DNA from: Methylobacterium terricola
GTDB lineage: Bacteria; Pseudomonadota; Alphaproteobacteria; Rhizobiales; Beijerinckiaceae
Direction of reading: 5' to 3'
DNA length: 64,000 bases
NCBI RefSeq assembly: GCF_006151805.1
Contig: NZ_VDDA01000015.1
Span: forward strand, 1 to 64,000
The notes below the pieces were generated by a model. That model saw only the letters and a list, made by a program, of their open reading frames with translations. It made no database searches and was not told the DNA's origin. Positions within the stretch are counted from its first letter, which is position 1. Each line of letters starts with the position of its first letter. Below, piece by piece: positions 42,123 through 50,513 of the stretch. A program made the position numbers and the translations under genes.

Positions 42123-43151
42123 TCACCGCGCACGGGCGATGCAGAAATCCACCGCTTCCAGCAGCGCCTGCTTCATCGGCGAGGGTGGGAACGGCGCCAG
42201 CGCGTCCTTGGCCATCGCACCGTAATGGCGGGCGCGCTCGATCGTGTCCTCGAGGGCGCGGTGGCGGCGCATGATGGCGATTGCACCGTCGAGGTCGCGC
42301 GGCTCCTCGATCTCCTGGCGCTCCAGGGTGCGGCGCCAGAACGCCCGCTCCTCGTCGCTGCCGCGGCGGAAGGACAGCACCACCGGCAGGGTGATCTTGC
42401 CCTCGCGGAAGTCGTCGCCGACGTTCTTGCCGAGATCGGCGCTGGTGCCGCCGTAATCGAGGGCGTCGTCGACGAGCTGGAAGGCGATGCCGAGATTCAT
42501 GCCGTAGCTGCGGCAGGCCGCCATCTCGGCCTCCGGGCGCTGGGCGAGCACCGGGCCGACCTCGCAGGCGGCGGCGAACAATTCGGCGGTCTTCGCCCGG
42601 ATCACCGCCAGGTACTCGTCCTCGCTGGTCTCGGTGCTGCGAGCGGCGGTGAGCTGCATCACCTCGCCCTCGGCGATCACCGAGGCGGCGGAGGACAGGA
42701 TGTCGAGGGCCCGCAGCGAGCCGACCTCGACCATCATCTTGAAGGCCTGGCCGAGCAGGAAGTCGCCGACGAGGACGCTGGCCTCGTTGCCCCACTTGAT
42801 GCGGGCCGCGACCTTGCCGCGGCGCATGTCGCTCTCGTCGACGACATCGTCGTGGAGCAGCGTCGCGGTGTGCATGAACTCGACCGAGGCGGCGAGCTTC
42901 ACATCGCCATCCCCCGCCGGGTCGTAGCCGGACAGCGAGGCGGTGGCGAGGGTCAGGATCGGGCGCAGGCGCTTGCCGCCCGAGGAGATCAGATGGTTGG
43001 CGACCTCCGGGATCATCGTCACGTCGGAGCCGGTGCGCGACAGGATCATCGCGTTGACGCGCTCCATCCCGCCCGCCACCAGCCCCACCAGGGCGTCGAG
43101 GCTGGCCTCCGGATCGGAGGGTCTGTCCTGAAGGGGAAGTACGACGCCCAC
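42123..43151 (-). CDS. ispB: Polyprenyl (probably octaprenyl or decaprenyl) diphosphate synthase
   Basis: A 342-residue trans-prenyltransferase that makes the ubiquinone side chain. The two Asp-rich motifs are LLHDDVVDESDMRRG and FQLVDDALDYGG, with the GKRLRPILTLATA stretch upstream and DDFREGKITLPVVLS downstream. Chain length cannot be read with certainty; Rhizobiales make ubiquinone-10, so decaprenyl is likely. The start is the GTG at 43151, with GAGGAG 11 nt upstream. It is divergent from DUF2007 across 202 bp. Confidence 0.93.
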   Translation of the reverse strand: MGVVLPLQDRPSDPEASLDALVGLVAGGMERVNAMILSRTGSDVTMIPEVANHLISSGGKRLRPILTLATASLSGYDPAGDGDVKLAASVEFMHTATLLHDDVVDESDMRRGKVAARIKWGNEASVLVGDFLLGQAFKMMVEVGSLRALDILSSAASVIAEGEVMQLTAARSTETSEDEYLAVIRAKTAELFAAACEVGPVLAQRPEAEMAACRSYGMNLGIAFQLVDDALDYGGTSADLGKNVGDDFREGKITLPVVLSFRRGSDEERAFWRRTLERQEIEEPRDLDGAIAIMRRHRALEDTIERARHYGAMAKDALAPFPPSPMKQALLEAVDFCIARAR

Positions 43152-43353
43152 GCCCGCGCGATCTCCTCGGAGCCGCCCCGAACCACGGGGCTCCTGATCT
43201 ACTCCCGCCCCCTTTGGCACGCGAGCGCCCCCGGCGGCAACACGCAAGCTGCCGCAAGGCCCTGAACCGGGGCGGCGGCCTGGGGATGCGGCGCAACCGG
43301 CCGGCATGTGTGGTATGGCCGCCGCGATCCGAGCAAGGACCGCGTGCCGCACC

Positions 43354-43587
43354 ATGATCGAGCTGATCCGCACCAACGACCTCGTCCTGATCGGCTTCGC
43401 GGAATCGCTCCTCAGCGGCGCCGAGATCCCGGTCCTGGTGGCCGACAACCACATCAGCATGATGGAGGGGATGATCGGCGCTTTCCCGCGCCGGCTGCTC
43501 GTCCCGGAGGACCATGCCCGCCAGGCCCGGCGCATCCTCGTCGATGCCGGCCTCGCCCACGAGCTGCGCGATGCCCCGCTCGCCTGA
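43354..43587 (+). CDS. DUF2007 protein
   Basis: A 77-residue protein of the DUF2007 family (a small ferredoxin-like ACT-type fold, annotated as putative signal transducer). Marks are MIELIRTNDLVLIGFAESLL, ISMMEGMIGAFPRRLLVPED and ARRILVDAGL. Function is unproven. Its 3' end overlaps the methyltransferase gene by 17 bp, so the two are coupled. The ATG at 43354 begins the conserved domain. Confidence 0.88.
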   Translation: MIELIRTNDLVLIGFAESLLSGAEIPVLVADNHISMMEGMIGAFPRRLLVPEDHARQARRILVDAGLAHELRDAPLA

Positions 43588-44338
43588 CCCGCAATCCGGG
43601 CCGGAAGCCTGGCTCGGCGGGCGGCTCACCCTGCGCCAGCCGCCCCGCGGGGCCCACCGGGCGGGGACCGACGCGGTGCTGCTCGCGGCGAGCGCCGCTG
43701 CGTCGGGCGGCGAGAGCGTGTGCGACCTCGGCGCCGGCACCGGCGCGGTCGGGCTCGCGGTCGCCCGGGCCTGCCCCGAGGTGCAGGTGACGCTGGTCGA
43801 GCGCGATCCGGACGCCGCCGGCCTCGCCCGGATCAACGTCGAGGAGAACCGGCTCGCCGGCCGCGTCCGGGTGGTCGAGGCCGACGTGACGGCACCGGGG
43901 CGCGAGCGACGGGCCGCCGGCCTCCTGCCCGACACGGTCGACCTGCTCCTGACCAATCCCCCCTTCTTCGAGCATGGCCGCCACCGCGCCTCGCCGGTGG
44001 CGGCCCGCGCCGCGGCGCACGGGTTTTCGGAGTTCGGCGGTCTGGAGGCCTGGCTGCGCACCGCGGCCGACCTGCTGCGTCCCGGCGGCCGGCTGGTCAT
44101 GATCCACCGCGCCGACGCCCTCCCCGCCTGCCTCGACGCGATGGCGGGGCGGTTCGGCGCGATCCAGGTCACCCCGGTCCAGCCGCGGGCGGAGACGGCG
44201 GCGATCCGGGTGCTGGTCTCAGGGATTCGCGGCAGCCGGGCCCCGTTCACCCTGGCGCCCGCCCTGGTGCTGCACGGGCCGGACGGGCGCTTCACGGCGG
44301 CGGTCGAGGCGATGCACCGGGGCGCGGGGGTGTTCTAA
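43571..44338 (+). CDS. tRNA1(Val) A37 N6-methyltransferase-like protein
   Basis: A 255-residue class I SAM methyltransferase of the TrmN6/YfiC group. SAM motif I is VCDLGAGTGAVGLAVAR and the N6-adenine catalytic motif is LLLTNPPFFEHG. The N-terminal GGRLTLRQPPRGAHRAGTDAVLL block, which precedes the SAM motif in this group, is present. The likely target is adenine next to the anticodon of tRNA-Val, by homology only. It follows DUF2007 with an overlap, an order conserved in Rhizobiales. Confidence 0.88.
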   Translation: MPRSPDPQSGPEAWLGGRLTLRQPPRGAHRAGTDAVLLAASAAASGGESVCDLGAGTGAVGLAVARACPEVQVTLVERDPDAAGLARINVEENRLAGRVRVVEADVTAPGRERRAAGLLPDTVDLLLTNPPFFEHGRHRASPVAARAAAHGFSEFGGLEAWLRTAADLLRPGGRLVMIHRADALPACLDAMAGRFGAIQVTPVQPRAETAAIRVLVSGIRGSRAPFTLAPALVLHGPDGRFTAAVEAMHRGAGVF

Positions 44339-44435
44339 CGATCGGCGATTGTGGCGGCGCTGGATCTCGGCGTCGTCAGGGTTGGCGCCGATACCTGGAG
44401 AGACCAGGAAAATCGCTTTCAAGATCGAGCGCGGG

Positions 44436-44464
44436 ATCTCCTCTCCCGTGTGGGAGAGGGGAGA
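44436..44464. repeat. CTCTCCC/GGGAGAG palindrome
   Basis: ATCTCC-TCTCCC pairs with GGGAGA-(GG)-GGAGAT around a GTGT loop, 12 pairs with a 2-nt bulge. The core CTCTCCC...GGGAGAGGGG is shared with both arms of the large inverted repeat at 5.4 kb and with the outer ends of the one at 48.6 kb. It may belong to the same dispersed family and could also help end transcription. Confidence 0.5.
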
Positions 44465-44564
44465 TGCGCCTCTCGATAAATCGGACCGATCCAGCGCGAG
44501 CCGCGCGAAACACCCTGTCTACGGCACCGTGATTTGCTCGTGCTTGAGCGTCGACACCTCGCCG

Positions 44565-44602
44565 CGTCATCCCGGGTTCCGCTGAGCAGCCCCAGGATGA
44601 CG
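44565..44602. repeat. CGTCATCC/GGATGACG palindrome
   Basis: CGTCATCC and GGATGACG enclose a 22-nt GC-rich loop. A degenerate relative with GTCATC and GATGAC arms and a similar TTCCG core is at 60393-60428. The pattern suggests a small dispersed intergenic repeat. Confidence 0.45.
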
Positions 44603-44669
44603 ATGGCGGGTCTGAATGCGGTCGGCCCGCACCGTCAGACGACCGACCAGGCGTAGGCAGCGCCCGCGA

Positions 44670-47441
44670 CTACTCTCCCGCCGCGCTCTTCGCCGCCTTC
44701 GCCGCGGGCTTCTTCGCCGGAGCCTTCTTGGCTGCGGCAGGCTTCGCGGCCGCACCCTTGGCGGCCGTCTTCCGGGCCGTGGGCTTCGCCTTCGCCTCGG
44801 CCTCCTCGCCCTCCGCCGCCACGTCCTTCGCGGCAGACTTGGTCGCCTTGGCCGCCGCCGTCTTGCCCGTCGCCTTTCGAGCGCCGGCCTTCTTCTTCGT
44901 CCCACCGCCGGCCTCGCGGCGGGCGGCGATCAGGCGCAACGCTTCGTCGAGGGTCACGGCCGCGGAATCCGCCCCTTTCGGCAGGGTGGCGTTGATCTCG
45001 CCGTCGGTGACGTAGGCGCCGTAGCGGCCGGCCTTGACGGTAATCGGCTTGCCGGTGTCGGGCGCGGTGCCGATCAGGCGGCCCGGATCCTGGGCCGGGC
45101 GCCCGCCGCCCTGCTCCTTCTGGACGATCAGGTCGATGGCACGGTTGGCGCCGACCTCGAGCACGTCGTCGTCCTTGCCGAGATTGGCGTAGGTCTTGCC
45201 GTGCTGCACGTAAGGGCCGTAGCGGCCGATATTGGCCAGGATCGGCTCGCCGGTCTCCGGGTGGCGCGCCACCTCGCGCGGCAGCGACAGGAGCTTGAGG
45301 GCCTTCTCGAGATCGACCGCCGAGGGGGCGAGCCCCTTGGGGAGAGACGAGCGCTTCGGCTTCTCCGCCCCCTTCTCGGCCGAGGCCTCGCCGAGTTGCA
45401 GGAATGGGCCGAAGCGGCCGTCGCGCAAGGTGACGGGCAAGCCGGTCTCGGGATCGTCACCCAACACCCGCACGCCGGGCTGCCCGCCCTCGCCCGCCCC
45501 CTCGCCGTCACCGTCGAGGCCGGTGGCGTTGAGCTGGCGGGTGTACTTGCACTCCGGGTAGTTCGAGCAGCCGACGAAGGCGCCGAACTTGCCGAGCTTG
45601 AGCGAGAGCTGGCCGCTGGCGCAGTTCGGGCAGGCGCGCGGGTTCGCGCCGTCGGCCTTGGCCGGGAAGATGTGCTCGGCCAGGAGCCCGTTCAGCGCCT
45701 CCAGCACCTCCGCCGTGCGCAGCTCCTTGGTCCCGGCGATCGCCGCCGAGAAATCGCGCCAGAAGTCGCGCAGCACCGCGCGCCAGTCGATCTCGGCGTT
45801 CGAGACCCGGTCGAGCTGCGTCTCCAGGTCGGCGGTGAAATCGTACTCGACGTAGCGGCGGAAGAAGCTCTCGAGGAAGCCGGTGACGATCCGGCCCTTG
45901 TCCTCCGGCACCAGGCGCTTCTTGTCGATCTTGACGTATTCGCGGTCGCGCAGGACCTGTAGCACGGCGGCGTAGGTCGAGGGCCGGCCGATGCCGAGCT
46001 CCTCCATCCGCTTGACCAGGCTCGCCTCGGAATAGCGCGGCGGCGGCTCGGTGAAGTGCTGGGTCGCGGCGATGCGCTCTCGCGTGAGCCCGTCGCCCGA
46101 CTTCATCGGCGGCAGGCGGCGGGATTCCTCGTCCTCCTCGTCGTCCTTGCCCTCCTGGTAGAGGGTGAGGAAGCCGTCGAACTTCACCACCTGGCCGGTG
46201 GCGCGCAGGTCGATGCGGCGCGGGCCGACCTGGGCGGCAATCTCGACGGTGGTGCGCTCCAGCTCCGCCGACTCCATCTGGCTCGCGACCGTGCGGGTCC
46301 AGATCAGCTCGTAGAGCTTGGCCTGCTCGGGCTCGAGGAAGCGGGCGACCTCCTTCGGCAGCCGGGCGAGATCGGTCGGGCGCACCGCCTCGTGGGCCTC
46401 CTGCGCGTTCTTGGCCTTGACGCTGTACTTGCGGGGCGCGCCGGGCACGTAGGCGTCGCCGTACTCGGCGCCGATCACCTGGCGGGCCTGGGCGACCGCC
46501 TCCGGCGCCATGTCGACGCCGTCGGTCCGCATGTAGGTGATGAGGCCGACGGTCTCGCCGCCGATCTCGATGCCCTCGTAGAGCCGCTGCGCCACCCGCA
46601 TGGTCTGGGCCGGCGCGAGGCCGAGCTTGCGCGAGGCCTCCTGCTGCAGCGTCGAGGTGGTGAAGGGCGGCTGCGGATGGCGCTTGGCGGGCTTGGCCTC
46701 GACCGAGGCGACGGTGAAGGTCGCGAGCTCCAGGTCGCGCCGGAAGGCCTCGGCCTCCTCGGCATTGCCGACATCGAGGCGCTGGATCCGCTTGCCGTCG
46801 GCGCCGACGAGGCGGGCCTCGAACACCGCCCCGCTCGCGGTCTTCAGCGTCGCGACGATCGACCAGTATTCCCGCGGCTTGAAGGTCTCGATCTCGCGCT
46901 CGCGGTCGCAGACGAGGCGGAGCGCCACCGACTGCACCCGGCCGGCCGAGCGGGCGCCCGGCAGCTTGCGCCACAGGACCGGCGAGAGATTGAAGCCGAC
47001 GAGGTAGTCGAGCGCCCGGCGCGCCAGGTAGGCATCGACGAGGGCCTGGTCGATCGCCCGCGGCTGGGCCATCGCCGTCGCGACCGCGTCCTTGGTGATG
47101 GCGTTGAAGGTGACGCGCTCGACCGCGACGTCCTTGAGCACCTTCTTCGCCTGGAGCGCCTCCAGCACGTGCCAGGAGATCGCCTCGCCCTCGCGGTCCG
47201 GGTCGGTCGCCAGGATCAGTTTGTCGGCGCCCTTCACCGCTTTCGCGATCTCGGCGACGCGCTTTGCCCCGCGATCCTCCAGCTCCCACAGCATATGGAA
47301 GTCCTGCTCGGGATCGACCGAGCCGTCTTTCGCCGGAAGATCCCGGATATGCCCGAAGGAGGCCAGCACCTCGTAGTCGCTGCCGAGGTATTTATTGATC
47401 GTCTTGGCTTTGGCCGGCGACTCGACGACGACGACTTTCAT
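44670..47441 (-). CDS. topA: DNA topoisomerase I
   Basis: A 923-residue type IA topoisomerase that relaxes negative supercoils. The TOPRIM domain begins MKVVVVESPAKAKTINKYLG and has the ATDPDREGEAI acidic triad. The catalytic tyrosine is Tyr303 (GLITYMRTDGVD). One four-cysteine zinc motif (CPNCASGQLSLKLG, then CSNYPEC) is followed by repeated TopA C-terminal repeats (GRYGPYVQHGKTYANL, GRYGAYVTDGEINATL). A Lys/Ala-rich tail of about 75 residues ends the protein. The ATG at 47441 starts the TOPRIM domain directly. It is divergent from pyrB. Confidence 0.96.
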   Translation of the reverse strand: MKVVVVESPAKAKTINKYLGSDYEVLASFGHIRDLPAKDGSVDPEQDFHMLWELEDRGAKRVAEIAKAVKGADKLILATDPDREGEAISWHVLEALQAKKVLKDVAVERVTFNAITKDAVATAMAQPRAIDQALVDAYLARRALDYLVGFNLSPVLWRKLPGARSAGRVQSVALRLVCDREREIETFKPREYWSIVATLKTASGAVFEARLVGADGKRIQRLDVGNAEEAEAFRRDLELATFTVASVEAKPAKRHPQPPFTTSTLQQEASRKLGLAPAQTMRVAQRLYEGIEIGGETVGLITYMRTDGVDMAPEAVAQARQVIGAEYGDAYVPGAPRKYSVKAKNAQEAHEAVRPTDLARLPKEVARFLEPEQAKLYELIWTRTVASQMESAELERTTVEIAAQVGPRRIDLRATGQVVKFDGFLTLYQEGKDDEEDEESRRLPPMKSGDGLTRERIAATQHFTEPPPRYSEASLVKRMEELGIGRPSTYAAVLQVLRDREYVKIDKKRLVPEDKGRIVTGFLESFFRRYVEYDFTADLETQLDRVSNAEIDWRAVLRDFWRDFSAAIAGTKELRTAEVLEALNGLLAEHIFPAKADGANPRACPNCASGQLSLKLGKFGAFVGCSNYPECKYTRQLNATGLDGDGEGAGEGGQPGVRVLGDDPETGLPVTLRDGRFGPFLQLGEASAEKGAEKPKRSSLPKGLAPSAVDLEKALKLLSLPREVARHPETGEPILANIGRYGPYVQHGKTYANLGKDDDVLEVGANRAIDLIVQKEQGGGRPAQDPGRLIGTAPDTGKPITVKAGRYGAYVTDGEINATLPKGADSAAVTLDEALRLIAARREAGGGTKKKAGARKATGKTAAAKATKSAAKDVAAEGEEAEAKAKPTARKTAAKGAAAKPAAAKKAPAKKPAAKAAKSAAGE

Positions 47442-47629
47442 GGACGGGCTGCCTCTTCGAAAAGCACACCGCGGCAGATCGGGCTTCAACTTGTGCGGGG
47501 CGGCCGACACGGGTTTTCGCGCGGCGAAGCGGACAAGTGGGTGATGACGCGGCGGTTGTCAAATACCGCCGATGGTCGAAGGGCGTCCTTGCGAGCCGGT
47601 CGCGCGCCTCCTATAGCCCTTCGCTCAGG

Positions 47630-48577
47630 ATGAGCACCCAGGCACCCCCCGGCTTCCCGCACCGCCACCTCCTCGGCATCGAGGGCCTCTCGCCCCTCGA
47701 CATCGTGGCGCTCCTCGACCGCGCCGACGAGGCCGTCGAGATCAGCCGCCAGGTCGAGAAGAAGCGCACGACCCTGCGCGGTCGCACCCAGATCAACCTG
47801 TTCTTCGAGCCCTCGACGCGGACCCAGTCCTCGTTCGAGCTGGCCGGCAAGCGCCTCGGCGCCGACGTGATGAACATGTCGGTCGCCTCCTCGTCGGTGA
47901 AGAAGGGCGAGACCCTGATCGACACCGCCGCGACCCTCAACGCGATGCGCCCCGACATCATCGTGGTGCGCCACCACCAGGCCGGCGCGGTGCATCTCCT
48001 GGCCCGCAAGGTCGATTGCGCGGTGGTGAATGCCGGCGACGGCGCCCACGAGCATCCGACCCAGGCGCTCCTCGATGCGCTGACCATCCGGCGCAACAAG
48101 GGCCGGATCGAGGGGCTGACGGTCGCGATCTGCGGCGACGTCCTCCATTCGCGGGTGGCGCGCTCGAACATCATCCTGCTCCAGGCGCTCGGCGCCCGGG
48201 TGCGGGTGATCGGCCCCTCGACCCTGCTGCCGCCGGGCCTCGCCCGCTTCGGCGTCGAGGTCTTCACCGACATGCGCAAGGGGCTCGCGGGCGTCGACAT
48301 CGTCATGATGCTGCGGCTCCAGCGCGAGCGGATGAACGGCTCCTTCGTGCCGTCGGTGAAGGAGTACTTCCGGTATTTCGGCCTCGACGGCGACAAGCTG
48401 AGCCACGCCAAGGCCGATGCGCTGGTGATGCATCCGGGCCCGATGAACCGCGGCGTCGAGATCTCGTCCGAGGTCGCCGACGGGGCGCAGTCGCTGATCC
48501 GGGAGCAGGTCGAGATGGGGGTCGCGGTGCGGATGGCGGTGCTGGAGGCGCTGGCCACGCACCTGCCGAACGCGTGA
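47630..48577 (+). CDS. pyrB: Aspartate carbamoyltransferase catalytic subunit
   Basis: A 315-residue enzyme that joins carbamoyl phosphate and aspartate in pyrimidine synthesis. The carbamoyl-phosphate loop is FFEPSTRTQSSFELAGKRLG, followed by the SVKKGETLIDTA loop and VVRHHQAGAVHLL. The aspartate-side motif MMLRLQRERM is intact. No pyrI is present; the downstream dihydroorotase-like protein may be a structural partner, as in Pseudomonas. The ATG at 47630 is chosen by homology. A repeat-filled 233-bp gap separates it from the next gene. Confidence 0.95.
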   Translation: MSTQAPPGFPHRHLLGIEGLSPLDIVALLDRADEAVEISRQVEKKRTTLRGRTQINLFFEPSTRTQSSFELAGKRLGADVMNMSVASSSVKKGETLIDTAATLNAMRPDIIVVRHHQAGAVHLLARKVDCAVVNAGDGAHEHPTQALLDALTIRRNKGRIEGLTVAICGDVLHSRVARSNIILLQALGARVRVIGPSTLLPPGLARFGVEVFTDMRKGLAGVDIVMMLRLQRERMNGSFVPSVKEYFRYFGLDGDKLSHAKADALVMHPGPMNRGVEISSEVADGAQSLIREQVEMGVAVRMAVLEALATHLPNA

Positions 48578-48607
48578 CGGCATGCCTTTGGCGAAGGGCG
48601 CCGCGGC

Positions 48608-48784
48608 CTGAACCCTCCCCCCTCTGCGGGGGAGGGTGGCGAGCGGAGCGAGCCGGGAGAGGGGCAGCGCGACGCTGATTCAGCGTGGCGCTCTTCAGAA
48701 CGGTTCCGCTTGATTCGGAAACGTGGTCCCCTCTCCCGCCCCACTCCGTGGGGCACCCTCCCCCGCAGAGGGGGGAGGGGTCAG
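48608..48784. repeat. Inverted repeat (57-bp arms, 63-bp spacer) between pyrB and the DUF559 gene
   Basis: Arms at 48608-48664 and 48728-48784 match at their outer 30 bp (CTGCGGGGGAGGGTG core) and inner 10 bp (GGGAGAGGGG), but differ in a 16-18-bp middle block, GCGAGCGGAGCGAGCC against CCCCACGGAGTGGGGC. Each block is itself near-palindromic. The spacer holds another hairpin built on GACGCTGA/TCAGCGT. Compensating changes in nested palindromes suggest that RNA or cruciform structure is kept, as in REP/BIME elements. Confidence 0.7.
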
Positions 48785-48810
48785 GGCGGCGAGCTTGAGG
48801 AGAAGGTCGG

Positions 48811-49221
48811 ATGGAGCAGGAGAAGCGCAATCCGGTCTCCGACCGTCTCAGGGACTTCGCCAAGGATCAGCGCTCCCTCGCGACCCGCGCGGAAGCCCTG
48901 TTCTGGAGCCAGGTCCGCGCTGGTCGCCTTTCCGGCCACAAATTCAAGCGGCAGGTCCCCATCACCCCGTATATCGTCGATTTCCTCTGCCCCTCTGCTC
49001 GGTTGATCGTCGAACTCGACGGCAAGCCGCACGAAACTGTCGAGCGCTGTGCACGAGACGCATCCCGGGATGCGTGGTTGCGAGGTCAAGCTTTCGAGAT
49101 CATGCGGTTCTCGAACGAGACCTTTCTAGGCAACCCTCAACTCGCACTCGACACCGTGCCCGCCGCAATCGAGCAACGCTCCGCCCTGCCTCCGCCGAAC
49201 CCCGAGCGGCCTATCCAATGA
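48811..49221 (+). CDS. DUF559 (Vsr-like, PD-(D/E)XK) protein
   Basis: A 136-residue protein of the DUF559 family, distantly related to very-short-patch-repair and restriction-type nucleases. The core runs RAEALFWSQVRAGRLSGHKF, FKRQVPITPYIVDFLCPSAR, LIVELDGKPHE and AWLRGQAFEIMRFSN. The D and E of the nuclease site are in YIVDF and VELDG. It sits inside the pyrB-plsY cluster, after a large inverted repeat, and its stop overlaps the next ATG (ATGA). Its codon use looks slightly less GC-biased than its neighbours. The role is unknown; orphan DUF559 genes are common in intergenic niches. Confidence 0.86.
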   Translation: MEQEKRNPVSDRLRDFAKDQRSLATRAEALFWSQVRAGRLSGHKFKRQVPITPYIVDFLCPSARLIVELDGKPHETVERCARDASRDAWLRGQAFEIMRFSNETFLGNPQLALDTVPAAIEQRSALPPPNPERPIQ

Positions 49222-50513
49222 ACCCAATCCTCCTCACCAACGCCCACCTGATCGACCCCGCCACCGGCCGCGAAGGCCCGGGCGCTGTGCTCGTGCGCGA
49301 CCGCACGATCGCCGACATCCACTGGGGCACCCCCGCCGCCCTGCCCGAGGGCGCCGAGGTCATCGACTGCGCCGGCCAGGTGCTCACCGCCGGCCTCGTG
49401 GATCTCCGCGCCTTCGTGGGCGAGCCCGGCGCCGAGCACCGCGAGACGCTGGCGAGCGCCAGCGCGGCGGCCGCCGCCGGCGGCGTCACGACGCTCGTCT
49501 GCATGCCCGACACCAACCCGCCGATCGACGAGCCGGCGATCGTCGACTTCGTGCTGCGCCGGGCGCGGGACACCGCCAGCACCCATGTGCTGCCGGCCGC
49601 CGCCATCACCAAGGGCCTCGCCGGCCAGGTGATGACCGAGTTCGGCCTGCTGACCGAGGCCGGCGCCGTCGCCTTCACCGACGGGTTGAAGGCCGTCACC
49701 AACGCCCAGGTGATGCGCCGGGCCCTCACCTACGCCCGCGACTTCGGCGTCCTGCTGATGCAGCACGTCGAGGAGCCGACGCTCGTCGGCGACGGCGTGA
49801 TGAACGAGGGCGAGATGGCCTCGCGGCTCGGGCTGCACGGCATCCCGCGGGAGGCCGAGACGATCCTGCTCGAGCGCGACATCCGCCTCGTGCGCCTGAC
49901 CGGCGGGCGCTACCACGCCGCCATGATCTCCTGCGCCGACTCGATCGAGATCGTGCGCCGGGCGAAGGAGGCCGGGCTGCCGGTGACCTGCGGCGTCTCG
50001 GTCAACAACCTGGTGCTCAACGAGAACGACATCGGCCACTACCGCACCTTCTGCAAGCTCTCGCCGCCGTTGCGCACCGAGGCCGACCGGCAGGCGGTGG
50101 TGGCGGCGCTCAACGAGGGCGTGATCGACGTGATCGTCTCCGACCACAACCCGCAGGACGTCGAGACCAAGCGCCTGCCCTTCGCCGAGGCGGCCGACGG
50201 CGCGCTCGGCATCGAGACCCTGCTCGCCGCCGCGCTCCGCCTGGTCCATGCCGGCGACATCGCCCTGCCGCGGCTCCTCGCCGCCCTCTCGGCGGCCCCG
50301 TCGCGGGTCCTCGGCCGCGAGACCGGCCGTCTCGCCGCGGGCGCTCCGGCCGACCTCGTGCTGATCGATCCGGACGCGCCCTACGTCCTCGACAAGCGGC
50401 AGCTGAAGTCGCGCTCGAAGAACTCGCCCTTCGACGAGGCGCGGCTGCAAGGCATCGCCTCGCTCACCATGGTCGCCGGCCGCATCGTTCACCGCAGCGA
50501 GGAGCCGCGCTGA
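49218..50513 (+). CDS. Dihydroorotase-like protein lacking metal ligands (PyrC'/PyrX type)
   Basis: A 431-residue amidohydrolase-fold protein of the dihydroorotase family. The normal first metal motif D-x-H-x-H-x-R is replaced by LVDLRAFVGEPG, and the PHH-type histidine by VSVNNLVLNEN; the last aspartate (VSDHNPQD) and the LMQHVEEP histidine remain. It is therefore probably not a working dihydroorotase. In Pseudomonas a metal-less homologue (PyrC'/PyrX) next to pyrB is needed to assemble aspartate carbamoyltransferase, and that role is likely here. A functional pyrC should lie elsewhere. The start overlaps the DUF559 stop (ATGA); plsY follows with TGATG. Confidence 0.88.
   Translation: MNPILLTNAHLIDPATGREGPGAVLVRDRTIADIHWGTPAALPEGAEVIDCAGQVLTAGLVDLRAFVGEPGAEHRETLASASAAAAAGGVTTLVCMPDTNPPIDEPAIVDFVLRRARDTASTHVLPAAAITKGLAGQVMTEFGLLTEAGAVAFTDGLKAVTNAQVMRRALTYARDFGVLLMQHVEEPTLVGDGVMNEGEMASRLGLHGIPREAETILLERDIRLVRLTGGRYHAAMISCADSIEIVRRAKEAGLPVTCGVSVNNLVLNENDIGHYRTFCKLSPPLRTEADRQAVVAALNEGVIDVIVSDHNPQDVETKRLPFAEAADGALGIETLLAAALRLVHAGDIALPRLLAALSAAPSRVLGRETGRLAAGAPADLVLIDPDAPYVLDKRQLKSRSKNSPFDEARLQGIASLTMVAGRIVHRSEEPR

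Larger units (their letters stand above)
44339..44669. other. Non-coding gap with two dispersed-type palindromes
   Basis: No gene is seen between the convergent methyltransferase and topA genes. The gap holds two palindromes that have relatives elsewhere in the window and are listed separately: one at 44436-44464 and one at 44565-44602. Confidence 0.6.

Noticed and set aside
44670..44900. Repeats in the Lys/Ala-rich end of topA as a mobile or CRISPR-like repeat
   Set aside because: They code for a basic tail common in alphaproteobacterial TopA and have no regular spacing.
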